Below the pieces are notes generated by a model, which ran no database searches, had not been told where the DNA came from, and saw only the letters and a program-made list of their open reading frames with translations. Below, piece by piece: positions 23,750 to 36,378 of a stretch of DNA of 64,000 nucleotides; position 1 is the stretch's first letter; every line of letters starts with the position of its first letter. The position numbers and the translations under genes were made by a program. The DNA comes from Medicago truncatula (taxonomy: Eukaryota; Streptophyta; Magnoliopsida; Fabales; Fabaceae). The DNA lies in the NCBI RefSeq assembly GCF_003473485.1, contig NC_053045.1, positions 3,002,501 to 3,066,500 on the forward strand, in the 5' to 3' direction.

Positions 23750-24725
23750 ATTAGTGATGTAGGAAGACTGGCTGCACGTATTGAAGACGAAGTGGCGCGT
23801 AAGAAAGGCTCAATGGGAATAGTGCAAATTTGGCATCCGATGTTCGAATGACTTGAAATATCGCTTTGCCACGATGTATGGGCATTTTTAGCCATCCGAA
23901 TTCATCTGAAGGCCCGAAACCGGATTTTAATATTTCAGCCCACTTTTATTATTTTTCTGTTTGGATTTTCGGCCCATTAGAATTTTGTTTCTCCCTAGTA
24001 TTTAAGCGTAACAGTTGTAGCTTAACAGACAGTTTTTCATTCAATCAAATTACAGAGAACTTTTATCTATTTTCTAATGAATTCCGGAAACCTTTTTGAC
24101 AGGTTTGTGCTTGCAACTTGTTTGTTTATCTTTTAGGTTTAGCGCTGCTTAACGAGATTATATATTCAAACATTTTTACCAGATTATATTTGTGTTCCTC
24201 GTGTTGATTTAGTATTTGACTTGGAAATTTAGTTTCACATTTAGAGTTAAATTGAAGCTTCTGTTTATAAATGTATATGTCTCTATGCGACTTTAGTGAA
24301 GCATTATTTAATATAAAAAAAATGGCATGTCAAATAATTCAATGTGTCCTTTCCATTAAGTTTAAGCTGGACAAGAATATATTACTGTCATGATATTTGT
24401 AACGTAGTTCATACTATAGATTATTTTTTTTCAAAAGGTATGCTACGGAATAGAAGAATACTAATAATGTATGTTGCATTGCATGTGATCTGGAAAATAG
24501 TCAAAGATTGGCACCCGACACATTTATTTTGCTCACAATACATATTCTATGTTTAATTGCACGTGTCAAGCATCTCTCATGTCAATAACACAATTTTTTT
24601 TTTTTTTAAATACTACTATCCCCTATTCATAATGAATATCACTTTTCGAAATAAAATTGTTTTAAAATAAATTTTCATTGTAATATTAATTTTTTGTTTT
24701 CTATTGAAAACCTTAAGTTTCAAAT
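23750..24725. other. 3' flank of gene A, partly repeat-like
   Basis: From about 23,757 to 24,100 the base composition is richer in GC than the surroundings (CGTATTGAAGACGAAGTGGC, CGGCCCATTAG) and shows an LTR-like layout: a TATTTAAGC box near 24,000 followed by a transcribed-looking stretch. It may be a TRIM or LTR fragment or simply the 3' UTR of gene A. No ends could be fixed. Confidence 0.25.
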
Positions 24726-25129
24726 TGTTGAAATTGACTCAAAATTTATAGATGAAGAAGTGCCAAAATCGTGGACCGATTTTCCTAGTTTTGAGGGTTA
24801 TATTTCTAACAAAATTTTGGTTCCTAGTTTTGAGGGTTATATTTCTCTATAAATTCAACCCAACAACAAAACAAACACTAGGGTTGGGATTGATACACTT
24901 TCGGTAGAATTAGGTTTGAAGACTGATTCTTGTAACCCTTTGAATCCTTTGTAAAGTTACTATTATAGTGGGATGGAGAGTAGTATTTGACACAAATTCT
25001 CTTGTGTTATTTTCTCTCTTCTCTTTTTGCTTGCGGTTATAATTGCCACTCATGTTGATATTAATTGCTTGATTAATTTGCTTCACACATCAAATATTTT
25101 ATTTGTGTCATTTTTAAACGTTCACAACA
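24726..25129. mobile_element. Solo LTR, 404 bp, copia-like
   Basis: Starts TGTTG and ends CAACA, with a perfect 5-bp target duplication CAAAT on both sides (24,721-24,725 and 25,130-25,134). It contains a TATA box (TATAAAT, 24,848-24,854), a downstream stretch with TTCTTGTAACCC, and a small internal direct repeat (CCTAGTTTTGAGGG twice). No internal retroelement genes remain, so this is a solo LTR left by recombination. It is related to the LTR at 35,059-35,705. Confidence 0.75.
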
Positions 25130-25345
25130 CAAATAAAAGGAAAATTAAGTATTTCTTTAACATTCGTTTGCCTCAAGTTACTTGCCAATTTAAATATATC
25201 AAAATAATACTAATTACCTCTTTTGAATATATTAAAGAACCTAAATATCTTGTACCAAAAAAAAAAACCTAAATATTTTTGTTAAGATGAGTGCATAAAT
25301 CAAGGGAATATTAATATTAAGAAAGAGGCAAATTCTTTAATAGCC

Positions 25346-25945
25346 ACATGGAAAGATAGGGTTGGTTGTTTAAAACAATTTAGATGAATACAAGCATTTC
25401 AAATTTTCAATAGAGAGGCCAACTGTTAGTTACCACCAAAACAATATTTAAACAGTGGTTTGTCAGAATGCCATTTATATATTATTCTTGTCAGCTTTCA
25501 ATGTGTATACAATAATCAGCCATATTCTTCTAACATGTGATGAATAAGAGTTCACAAAGTATATATAATTTTTATCAATATTTATTTCCTTTTAGTTTCA
25601 ATTAGTGAAAGCAGTACAAATAATACATACTAAAAAAACACATGCACAAATCACATAGTCATAAATTGCCACCTTATACCAATATATAAATAATCAAGTT
25701 TTCCTATCTCAAGATTATTGGAAAGAACAACTCATTGATCATTGTTTTATTTCATCTTCATTTTTTTAGTTACAAAGATAAACACTGCTTGAAATTCCTT
25801 CAATTTTTTTCTGCAGTTGATGCAAATAGCATATTTTTCTGGTGTCTATCATATCAGTTTGTAACTGCATTAGCTTTGAAAAAGAAAGAAAAAGTTTCTG
25901 TGTTTTGGTGTTAACTTTTGATAGTGGTTCTGTTGAGTTGCAGCA
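25346..25945 (+). promoter_or_regulatory. Promoter and leader of ABCG gene B
   Basis: A TATA box (TATATAAATA) lies at about 25,683-25,692. Nearly the whole block is recognisably the same as the inverted region upstream of gene C (46,981-47,435): CAATATTTAAACA, ATCAATATTTATTTCC, GTACAAATAATA, CATGCACAAATCA, ATATAAATAA-CAAGTTTTCCTA and the leader around TTTGTAACTGCAT. The duplication therefore carried the control region. Confidence 0.55.
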
Positions 25946-28900
25946 ATGGAAGGAAGTGATATATATAGTGCAAGTAATAGTCTCCGGTTTAGCATGAGAA
26001 GTTCTTCTACTACAGGTTGGAGAAACGGTACAATGGAGGCTTTTGCAAAGTCTTCGCGGCGCGAAGAAGATGATGATGAAGAAGCTCTTAAATGGGCTGC
26101 ACTTGAAAAACTCCCTACTTATAACCGTTTGAGGAAAGGATTGTTGGCGACATCGCGTGGAGTTGCTAATGAGGTTGATATAACAGATCTTGGATTTCAA
26201 GAGAAACAGAAACTCTTGGATAGGTTGATTAATGTTGCTGAAGAGGGAAATGAAAAGTTTTTGTTGAAGCTCAAGGAAAGAATTGATAGGTAATGTTGTT
26301 TTCATTTTCACTTCAACTGAAAAATATAAGAGAATATAGATCCTATGTTTTTGAAATTATTGAAATTAGATCTAGCATTTATAATAATTTTTGAAAATAC
26401 TGATTGATCTTTCTTCATAGCTTTTCTGTTTTTGCCGCGCAAAAACTGATTGATCTTTCTCATTGTGGTGATTTTTTTTTTTAAATTCTTTTAGAGTTGG
26501 GATTGAGATTCCAGCAATTGAAGTTAGATATGAGCACCTAAATGTTGAGGCAGAAGCTTTTGTGGGAGGCAGGGCTTTGCCAACTTTGTTGAACTCGGTT
26601 ACTAACACAGTCGAGGTAAATACAACCAGATTCTACTTTCTCAGTTGTTATTGTTGTTTCGCAATTAGTCTCATAACTTTTTTTTTTCTTTGGTCTTTCA
26701 GAGTATCTTGATTTCCCTCCATATTCTCACAAGCAGAAAGAAACAAATGACTATCCTTAAAGATGTAAGTGGAATAGTCAAACCTCGCAGGATGACACTG
26801 CTTCTTGGTCCTCCAAGTTCTGGAAAGACCACACTTCTTTTGGCTTTGTCAGGAAAGCTTGATCCCAATCTCAAGGTGAAAAGAAATTTCTCTTAATTTC
26901 ACAAATATATATTGTTCTCTTTCACTGTTCACGGGGTTTCAGTTCAGTGGTAAAAACTTGACCTTATAATCTTAAGGGAGAAAGTTCAAATCCCCTCGAG
27001 TACGGTATTAAAATGACTATTTGTCTCACTTTCATAAATAATAACTTCGATGTCGTTGTGTCCTCCAGGTATCAGGGAGAGTAACTTATAATGGACATGG
27101 GATGGATGAATTTGTACCTCAGAGAACTGCTGCATATATTAGTCAACATGATGTTCATATTGGAGAAATGACTGTGAGGGAAACCTTGGCTTTCTCAGCA
27201 AGGTGCCAAGGTGTCGGATCACGTTATGGTTAGTACTTTTCGACAGAGTTTGTGCCTTTTTTTTCTATATAACTGTCACTCGTTTCTGAAAAATCACACA
27301 TATGTTCGGAAGTATACTTCCGGATAGAAAAGAAAAAACGTGTTTTTGTTCAAACGGCACAAAAGCCATGTTTTTTTTCAGAAGTATAACAAGTAATGTT
27401 TTTTGTGATCCATAGACTTGTTGGCTGAGCTGTCTAGAAGAGAAAAGGAAGCAAATATTAAGCCAGACCCAGATGTTGATGTCTTCATGAAGGTGAGAAG
27501 AAGCAATTATCAACATTTATTGCAACAAAACAAGTTAATGAAATTAATTCTAAGGCAATAAATATTAACACATTCTATTGACTTTGGATATACAGGCAAT
27601 GGCAACTGGAGGCCAACAGGAAAGTGTAGCAACTGATTATGTACTAAAGGTATTGCCAAATTGAGATTTTCTCATTCTTTAAAAGTTTTGTAAGATTATT
27701 TATGCAATACAGTCACAAGGTATTTAGAGTCTATCTGGATTTGACTTATATTAATTAATTTACTAGCATAAACAGTTATGAGACTGTTTGGGAGAGCTTA
27801 TGAAATCAACTGTTTTCAGCTTCTTTTCGTAAGCTCTCCATGATAGCTCATCAAATCAGTATAGCTTATATAAAAACTGTTTGACTTTATTTTATCTGTT
27901 GTTTTCGAAATAGTGTATACATAAGCACTAGTAATATGACAAGTACTTATGTTATAAGCTCTCAATTAAATTATTTATACATGGTCTAATTTACTTGAAA
28001 ATTATGTAGCTTTTGGGATTGGATGTATGTGCTGACACTATGGTGGGGAATGAAATGTTGCGTGGTATTTCCGGAGGTCAAAGAAAGCGAGTTACCACAG
28101 GAGAGATGTTGGTCGGGCCAGCAAATGCATTATTCATGGATGAAATATCTACTGGTTTGGACAGTTCCACAACTTTCCAAATTGTGAGATCTCTTCAGCA
28201 ATATGTTCACATTCTTAATGGAACCACAGTTATCTCTTTACTCCAACCAGCACCTGAGACTTATGAACTTTTTGATGACATTATTCTTATATCTGATGGT
28301 CAAATTGTCTACCAAGGACCTCGCGAACATATTCTTGAATTTTTTGAATCAGTTGGTTTCAAATGTCCTGAGAGGAAAGGTGCAGCGGACTTTCTTCAAG
28401 AAGTAAGTCAAAGTTTATATCTTGAGTCCATTCTTTCAAGTTTTTGGTGAACACTATATGAAGATATATAAGTTTATCGAAACATGACCTTAATCTATTT
28501 CTTCTTTCAGGTAACTTCAAAGAAGGATCAAGAGCAGTATTGGGTTGACAGAGAAAAACCATACAGGTTTGTAACTGTTACTCAATTTGCTGAGGCATTT
28601 CAATCATACCATGTTGGAAGGAAAACAGGAGATGAGCTTGCAATTCCATTTGACAAGTCTAAGAATCATCCAGCAGCATTAACAACTAAAAAGTACGGTG
28701 TTAACAAGAAAGAACTGTTAAAGGCTAACTTCTCAAGAGAGTATTTGCTTATGAAAAGAAATTCCTTTGTTTACATCTTCAAGATATGTCAGGTAAATTT
28801 CTAGTTTCTTTACATGAATATATATTTTGATTGTCTGAATATTTTGCAGACATGATTTTAACTTTTGATTATTCTTCCTATGTTTTTTAGCTTCTCCTCA

Positions 28901-31900
28901 TGGCAACAATTGCAATGACACTATTTTTAAGAACTGAGATGCACCGTGATTCCTTGAATGGTGGAGGTGTCTATTCTGGTGCTTTATTTTTCGCAGTAGT
29001 TATGATTATGTTTAATGGAATGGCCGAACTTTCAATGACCATTGCTAAGCTTCCTAGTTTCTACAAGCAAAGAGACCTTCTGTTTTTTCCTTCATGGGCA
29101 TATGCTATACCTACATGGATCCTCAAGATTCCTATTACCTTTCTGGAAGTTGCTGCTTGGGTTTTTCTCACCTATTACGTAATAGGATTCGATCCAAATG
29201 TTACGAGGTAAAGAACCTTCCTTGGTATTTTAGAGAGGTGCAATGACAGACTCTCGGTACTATGTTGCGTCACTGATGTTTTAAAAAAAAAAAAAACTTA
29301 TTTTCCCCTTTTCTTGTAGTGTTATTTATGGTGTGAGGTATTGTTATTTATGCAGGTTACTAAAGCAGTATCTTCTGCTATTACTGATAAACCAAATGGC
29401 TTCTGGACTATTTCGAGCTATTGCAGCACTTGGTAGAAACATGATTGTGGCCAATACATTTGGGTCCTTTGCACTTCTCGCACTTCTTACATTAGGTGGC
29501 TTCGTTATGTCCAGAAGTGAGTTCAAATAACCGAAATTACAAGCTTGTTTCAGTTTAGTTTAATTTGTTACATTGTCAGTGTAAATTTTTTCACACAATC
29601 AAACAGTCACCACAAATCATATATACGATAATTATAATTAAAGTCGAACGTTTTCAATAAATCGTACAATTATAATTGATAGACAGTGGAAATATTCTTT
29701 ACATTAACTGTGCATTACAAATTAAATCCATTTTATCATACAGTGGAACTTGATATTAATGTTTCTTTCAATTTCATTGGAAATTATATTATGATACAGA
29801 GGATATCAAAAGTTGGTGGATTTGGGGTTACTGGATTTCACCTTTGATGTATGGACAAAATGCTATAATGGTGAATGAATTCCTTGGAGATAGTTGGAAC
29901 CATGTAATTTCTTAAACTTGTGACTTTTGAATTTTTTTGCGCATAGTAGAAACTTGCAGACCTAATTCATTCACTCTTCGACTGTAGTTTACACCAAATT
30001 CAAATAAAACACTAGGAATTCAAGTTTTGGAGTCACGTGGATTCTTCACAGAGGCATATTGGTATTGGATAGGGATTGGAGCATTAACAGGATTTATGTT
30101 TCTTTTCAACATATTATTCACTGTGGCTCTCACTTACCTTGATCGTGAGTACCTTCGTTTATTGTTATTTAAGTTTCTTATGCTTATGCGCACATTTCAT
30201 AAACTAACATGCATGATTTTTACAGCATTTGACAAGCCACAAGCAACAATAAATGAAGAATCAGAAGACAGCACAACAAATGGCACTACCCAAGAAGTTG
30301 AATTACCACGTATAGGTGATCTATCTTTTTCATACCACTCGTGAAAACTCAATATAAACATGCTACTTTTATGTGTTTGAACTAGTTCATTAGTGATTTA
30401 TAATGCATTTTGATTTTATTTAATATTATTTGGGTGTAGTCTTGATTATTGTTAGGGCTGGGATCTCAGTTTTCTATAATGATGTTCTTTCATGCCTCAT
30501 AATGGCTTTAGAATCTTAACATATTTGCAATTGTTATGCAGCAAGTTCAGGAGGATCAAATGGTGCGGACCCTAGCCAAAGAGAGAGAAGAGGAATGGTT
30601 CTTCCTTTTGAACCACATTCTATAGCCTTTGACGATGTTGTATATTCTGTTGACATGCCACAGGTAAGTGAGATTATAAAAGTTTTTTACAATTTAAGAT
30701 TTGGTTTTCAAACAATGTTTTTAGTTAACTTTGGACCTTAACTCTTGAGATTCTAATTGGCAGGAAATGAAGGTTCAAGGGGTACTAGAGGATAGATTAG
30801 TACTTTTGAAGGGTGTTAGTGGTGCATTTAGGCCTGGTGTTCTCACAGCCTTAATGGGAGTTAGTGGAGCTGGTAAAACTACTTTAATGGATGTTTTGGC
30901 TGGTAGGAAAACTGGTGGTTATATTGACGGGAGCATAAAAATTTCTGGGTACCCTAAAAAACAAGAAACGTTTGCTCGAATCTCTGGTTATTGTGAGCAG
31001 AATGATATCCATTCTCCTCATGTTACTGTCTATGAGTCACTGGTCTACTCGGCCTGGCTTCGTTTACCAGCAGACGTTGATTCAAATACCAGAAAGGTAA
31101 GTATTTAAAACTCAAGACACTGATTTTTCTGTTTTTACTATTTGATTGATTGAGATATTTGGCATTTGGATCATATACTAATTTTTCATACTTTTGGATC
31201 TGATAAATGGTTGTAGATGTTCATTGAGGAAGTCATGGAACTAGTGGAGCTCAACCCATTGAGAAACTCTTTGGTTGGTTTGCCTGGTGTGAATGGTCTT
31301 TCAACCGAACAACGCAAGAGGCTAACTATTGCAGTTGAATTAGTGGCCAATCCATCCATAATTTTCATGGATGAGCCTACATCTGGATTAGATGCTAGAG
31401 CTGCTGCAATTGTTATGCGAACCGTTAGGAACACGGTTGACACAGGAAGAACAGTTGTTTGCACCATTCATCAACCAAGTATTGACATATTCGAAGCTTT
31501 TGATGAGGTAAGAAATGATTTGTTGGTAAAAAATGCGTTTTCTTTTTCTTCCTCTTTTGGACTCGAAATAACATACATTATATATTCCAGTTATTCCTCA
31601 TGAAACGCGGAGGAGAAGAAATATATGTTGGACCGCTGGGTCGTCATTCTAGTCAATTGATCAAGTATTTTGAGGTTGGATGCAACTTATATTTAATATT
31701 ACTTTTAGACAAAATAAATAAATTATAGTGGATAGCTATAATTCTACTTGGAAGATTATCTTCTAATATTTTCTGTTGTTTAGAGCATTGAAGGGGTTAG
31801 TAAAATCAAAGATGGCTATAATCCAGCAACTTGGATGTTGGAAGTTTCGAGTTCAGCACAAGAACTTACTCTAGGAATTGATTTTCATCATGCATACAAA

Positions 31901-33733
31901 AATTCTGAGTTGTACAGGTAAGCAAATTTATTTGAAAATATGGATTCATAATTTAGTACCAACTATGATCATATTGGAAAAAGACCTCACTGTTATAAAC
32001 TATTGTTCAGGAGAAACAAGCAACTTATAGAAGAATTAGGCAAACCTGCACCTGGTTCAAATGATCTTTATTTCTCTGCCCAATACTCACAATCATTTTT
32101 AGTCCAATGTTTGGCTTGCTTATGGAAACAACATTGGTCATATTGGCGCAACCCGCCATACACTTCTGTGAGGTTTTTCTTCACTGTTTTCATAGGCTTG
32201 ATGTTTGGAACAATATTTTGGGATCTTGGAAGGAAATAGTAAGTGAACTTTCATTATCTGAAAAATAAGAACTAAACTATTAGAGTTAAGTCAGCTTTTC
32301 TTTCCAACTCGAGTTCTAACCTCTTTTGTTCATTTCCAGCTCAAAGAGACAAGACCTGTTTAATGCCCTCGGTTCGATGTATACTGCTGTTCTCTTCCTT
32401 GGGGTCCAGAATTCATCAGCTGTACAACCAGTGGTAGCAGTTGAAAGATCTGTGTTCTATAGAGAAAGAGCTGCTGGGATGTATTCTGCCTTACCTTATG
32501 CATTTGCACAGGTAATAAATCAAAATTTTATGAAATAAGTATTTTTTTTAAGCATTTATATACATAAGAGATGTAATCTAAATAGGAATGTGATCCTATC
32601 ATGATCCTTGTTAGAACAGCATTCCTAGTTCAATAGAAAACAATTAAAAAAATGCTAACAGAGAGCACACAAGATTTGATCACGGAGTTCAGTCAATTGC
32701 ACCTACGTCTGACTCAAATGTGGCTGCAATGATTTTCTATTATTCAAGCTTAGAGTTACAGATTACAACTTGTGTTTAAATAATACGGTCTGTCCTTGTG
32801 AGCTTAGCTCAGTTGGTAGGGACAAATGTATAATATATGCAAGGTCCGCGGTTCAAACCCCGGCCACCACAAAAAAAATAATACGGTCTAGTTTACACGA
32901 TTACCCCTACACCGTAACTGGGGGTGTGGTGGACGAGCGACTTGCCCACTTATCAGTAAATTACAAGTAAACTATGAGTCATATCCAACAATCCTAATGG
33001 ATATTAATAAATCAAATTATAATCATTATGAATATATCAATAGTGCTATGCTTGCATAATTGATCATGTTAATAGAACTCACTTTCTTGTCACAGGTTTT
33101 AATAGAACTACCTTATATTTTCGTCCAAGCTGCATCATATGGTGTGATAGTTTATGCCATGATTGGATTTGAGTGGACTGTAGCGAAGTTCTTATGGTAC
33201 ATATTTTTCATGTACTGTACATTATGCTACTTCACCTTCTATGGTATGATGGCTGTAGCAATTACTCCAAATCACCATGTCGCATCAATCGTGGCTGCTG
33301 CATTTTACGCAATTTGGAATCTTTTTTCAGGATTTATCGTTCCGCGACCTGTAAGTGCCACTGAACTTTAAACACATTGAGCAATATCTATGTACAGATT
33401 CAATCAAAGTTTTTATTTATGTTGATGCATAATGTATTAATTTGCTATTTCTTTAAAACTTTCTTTCGACAGATGATTCCTGTCTGGTGGAGATGGTACT
33501 ACTGGGGCTGTCCAGTGTCTTGGACACTATACGGACTGATTGCATCACAATTTGGAGATATAACCAAAATCATGGAATCAGAGAATGAGTCAGTTCAAGA
33601 ATTCATAAGAAGTTATTTTGGTATGAAGCATGACTTCATAGGAGTTTGTGCAGTTGTGGTTGTTGGGACTGCAGTGTTGTTTGCATGTATTTTTGCTGTC
33701 TCAATCAAGGTCTTCAACTTCCAAAGACGGTAG
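25946..33733 (+). CDS. ABCG/PDR full-size ABC transporter B, 22 exons, 1437 aa
   Basis: PDR-type plasma-membrane ABC transporter with the same exon number and phases as A and C. Exons: 25946-26289, 26495-26615, 26702-26875, 27069-27228, 27416-27492, 27596-27649, 28010-28402, 28511-28792, 28891-29207, 29356-29516, 29800-29903, 29988-30144, 30226-30315, 30542-30663, 30764-31096, 31217-31507, 31591-31674, 31784-31917, 32011-32238, 32340-32511, 33096-33350, 33473-33733. All splice sites are GT-AG; the frame is intact. NBD1: Walker [10 protein letters not shown] (191-199), signature ISGGQRKR (330-337), Walker B ALFMDE. NBD2: GVSGAGKTT (884-892), LSTEQRKR (991-998), IIFMDE. The motif DPNVTR, the TMD1 sequence and the C-terminus (NFQRR) fit the PDR12/ABCG40 branch. 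It differs from A mainly in the Ser-rich N-terminus and the linker of exons 13-14. Intron 20 carries a SINE missing from C. Substrate unknown. Confidence 0.94.
26934..27012 (+). mobile_element. Old SINE relic in intron 3 of gene B, shared with C
   Basis: CAGTTCAGTGGTAAAAAC (box A-like) and AAGTTCAAATCCCCTCGAGT (degraded box B) resemble a tRNA-derived SINE body. The same sequence lies inverted in intron 3 of gene C at about 45,850-45,945, so this insertion predates the B/C duplication. Confidence 0.45.
32792..32878 (+). mobile_element. Short tRNA-derived SINE in intron 20 of gene B
   Basis: Body with box A-like TTAGCTCAGTTGGTAGGGA, box B GGTTCAAACCCC and a short A tail. It is flanked by a 14-bp duplication AAATAATACGGTCT (32,778-32,791 and 32,876-32,889; some of the As may be tail). 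The matching place in gene C (around 39,480-39,500 inverted) reads straight through as AAATAATACAGTATAGT without the insert. Confidence 0.75.
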
Positions 33734-35058
33734 ATTAGACTCTATCGGCCAACTTTGGTGGATTTTTTCCAGTTTTTTGTTTTGTACTTAAATGTTACTT
33801 GTATCTATATTCATGCAATATGTTGCTAGAAAACATAGATTTCTTGTAGTTCAAGCTTGGAGCTTCTTTTATAAGTTTACAATCATGTCATCAAGTTATG
33901 AATTTTGTACTATATATAGGCCAACATATCAATGGGCTAGACATTTTAAATAAGAAAATAAATGTATAGTTTCAAGACAATCGAGTACAAATTTACTGAA
34001 TAACTTATATCTATAACTTAAGCCTCAAGTTATAGTATCATAACACAAATTTAATAGGGCTCAAGCCTCAAATTGTCCCTATACAGTTCTAACATTAAAT
34101 ATAAAAATAGCATTAGCAGTACAGTGATAATTTGAGGGTATTAGTAGGTGCGGATCATCTACGGTTGTTGCGCGGTGCATTGACATATAGAATCATTACA
34201 TCTAGGGAGTTATACAAGCCGCTGCATCGCTATAGAGTATCCAAGTTTGGTATCAGTAGTGGTAGAACCCTTTTCTCAGGCACACAAGAATCATAACTGT
34301 AGTTTCACCTTTATGTGGTGTTTGTTTTTTCAAGTCTAGGAATCACATTCTAGAAAATAAGGAATGATTATTCCCATTGTGAGGGTTGAAAAGTGGATTC
34401 ACATGATATTTTATACATATTTTTATAAAAAATCTTATAACTACCAATTCTTCTAGAAAGATTAAATATGTTTGTGAAACAATTTTATTTTTTTAAAATA
34501 CATGGAAATAAGAATCAAAATATGGATTCAGGTATTATTTTCCATGAGTTGAAACAACCGGAATCTAGGTTATGTTTGAATGAAAGATTTTAAAGGAGAA
34601 GGGAAGGGAGGGCTTTTCTTTTTTAAATTAACAAAACTATCATTTATTCTTTCAACCTTTGTAAAACCTCGATATACTAATATATATTTTTGACAAAACA
34701 GACGTAGAACATCTACAATGGAGCTTCCTCGTTTGGGTGCCTATGTATGTAACATCCACATACACACATCACCCATTCCATAGTTTATTTTTTTTTTTGT
34801 GTGTGTCAACCCTCAAGTTCTGGTAGTCCAAAGTCCGTCCTGTAAATATAGTTCATACAAGAATTGTTCCACCTTAATTACATTTTCGTTAGAAAGAAAG
34901 TAGAAACAATAATAATAACAACTCAAAATCTAAGAAAGAAGCGTTTAGCTAGGATGTAAGGAAAAGGGTACCTCCCGGATGAGGATAGTGATTTTCCCCA
35001 AAAATATTAATTCAGCTTCAGTTCAAATCCAATTTTCTATTCAATGTTTATCATCTAC
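33734..35058. other. Spacer after gene B, no gene seen
   Basis: The first 110 or so bases are 3' UTR of gene B and match the 3' flank of gene C (ACTTGTATCT...GCAATATGTTGCTAGAAAACATAG). The rest is AT-rich, with transposon-like phrases around 34,320-34,580, and has no supported gene. Confidence 0.45.
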
Positions 35059-35705
35059 TGTTGTGAAAGTGCCTCAAAATTGAAGAAATTGGAATGATTT
35101 TTCAGGGCACGGTGGCCGATTTTGACCTATTTTATTTGAGCTTCAGGTTCGGCAAAAATCGGTGGCCGATTTTGACAGCAGAAAATAAAACAGAAACGTA
35201 TTTATGGGACTAGATTTGTTCCAGTTTTATTGAGGATTCTTTTACTATAAATATAGACATTGTAATCAGTGTAAACCTTAAGATAGAGGGGGCTGAAACA
35301 AGGGTTTAGAAAGGCAACAACAAAACTAGGGTTTGTATAGAGTTTGTCTCTTTGGAACACCTTGGGAAACACTATTAGGATTGAGTCTCTTGGTTACGGG
35401 AAGAGATTGAGACTTTGGGTAGAATTAGGCAGGAGACTTGTTCTTGTAACCCATTGATATCTCTTTTGTAAGGTTACTCATCATTATAGTGAAACAGATG
35501 ACTGCTCTCTCCCCCAGACTAGTACAACTTGGACCGAACTGGGTCAACAAATTCTTTTGTGTTCTCTCTTCCTTTCTCTCTCGTTGTTTTCTACTTTTGG
35601 CTTGTGTTTATAATTGTTCCATACACTTTATTTTGGTTGCTTGATTATTCTTTGCTCCACACATCAAGTTTGTTATTGGTGTGATTTTTCATCGAATTCA
35701 CAACA
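35059..35705. mobile_element. Solo LTR, 647 bp, copia-like
   Basis: Starts TGTTGTGAA and ends TTCACAACA, a perfect 9-bp inverted end. Flanks TCTAC (35,054-35,058) and CCTAC (35,706-35,710) form a 5-bp target duplication with one mismatch. A TATA box TATAAATA sits at 35,246-35,253, with TTCTTGTAACCC and a CACACATCAAG...TTGGTGTG end block as in the LTR at 24,726. No internal domain remains. It lies in the spacer between the convergent genes B and C. Confidence 0.75.
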
Positions 35706-35719
35706 CCTACTAAATGTTG

Positions 35720-36378
35720 TGGCAATTGCTAAGGTTAAAAGTTTCACATTGCATCACATCAGGCCACGAAAAATTGTATACGTGAGAAAGACATCACACT
35801 TTAACCCAAAACCTTAAGACATTAGGTTTATGGATCCTCTTACTTATAAAGTATTCAGCATTCGCTTTTCCAGTCGATGTGGTATGCTCTTGGCTCAATA
35901 TGAATGAGTACCGAAGAAGAATGCTCACCTCTTGCAACTATGATTTTCTCTTTTTGCGGTTTAGGATCTCAAATGGGGTATTTGATCACCTCAATGGTGT
36001 TGCTATCAGCATGCTCATCATAATTTATGAATCACATCTCCAAATTACAAGGGCTTCCTTCCTTGTATTGTATAGTATACAATGATTGGGATTCATATTT
36101 TATTACAAAAGTTTTTAATGAAGCATTTTAATCTCCAATGGGTCTCAATGTTCAAATCCACTACATCTCATCCCAATTCAGAGACTTTTCACAAAAGTTT
36201 TTATGTTCAGACTTTAAAAATGTCCAGTAATAGGTCAAGTTTAATAACTACAAGGGCACCATGTTTTCTACCAAAATACTGCATTGTTACAGATACAAGT
36301 ATAATTTGAATACAAAAACAAAATTGGAAAGAAGTTTAGATAGAAAAAAATCCATCAAGATGACTGAAAGAGTCATTT
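35720..36378. other. Repeat fragment and 3' flank of gene C
   Basis: About 35,740-35,850 carries GAGAAAGACATCACACTTTAACCCAAAACCTTAAGACA, a phrase that recurs at 61,140-61,420 and looks like a dispersed repeat. The bases just below 36,378 are the 3' UTR of gene C on the minus strand and match the 3' UTR of B. Confidence 0.45.

Noticed and set aside
32792-32878. tRNA gene
   Set aside because: It has box A and box B-like motifs, but the arms do not fold into a tRNA, there is an A tail and a target duplication, and it lies inside an intron. It is a SINE.
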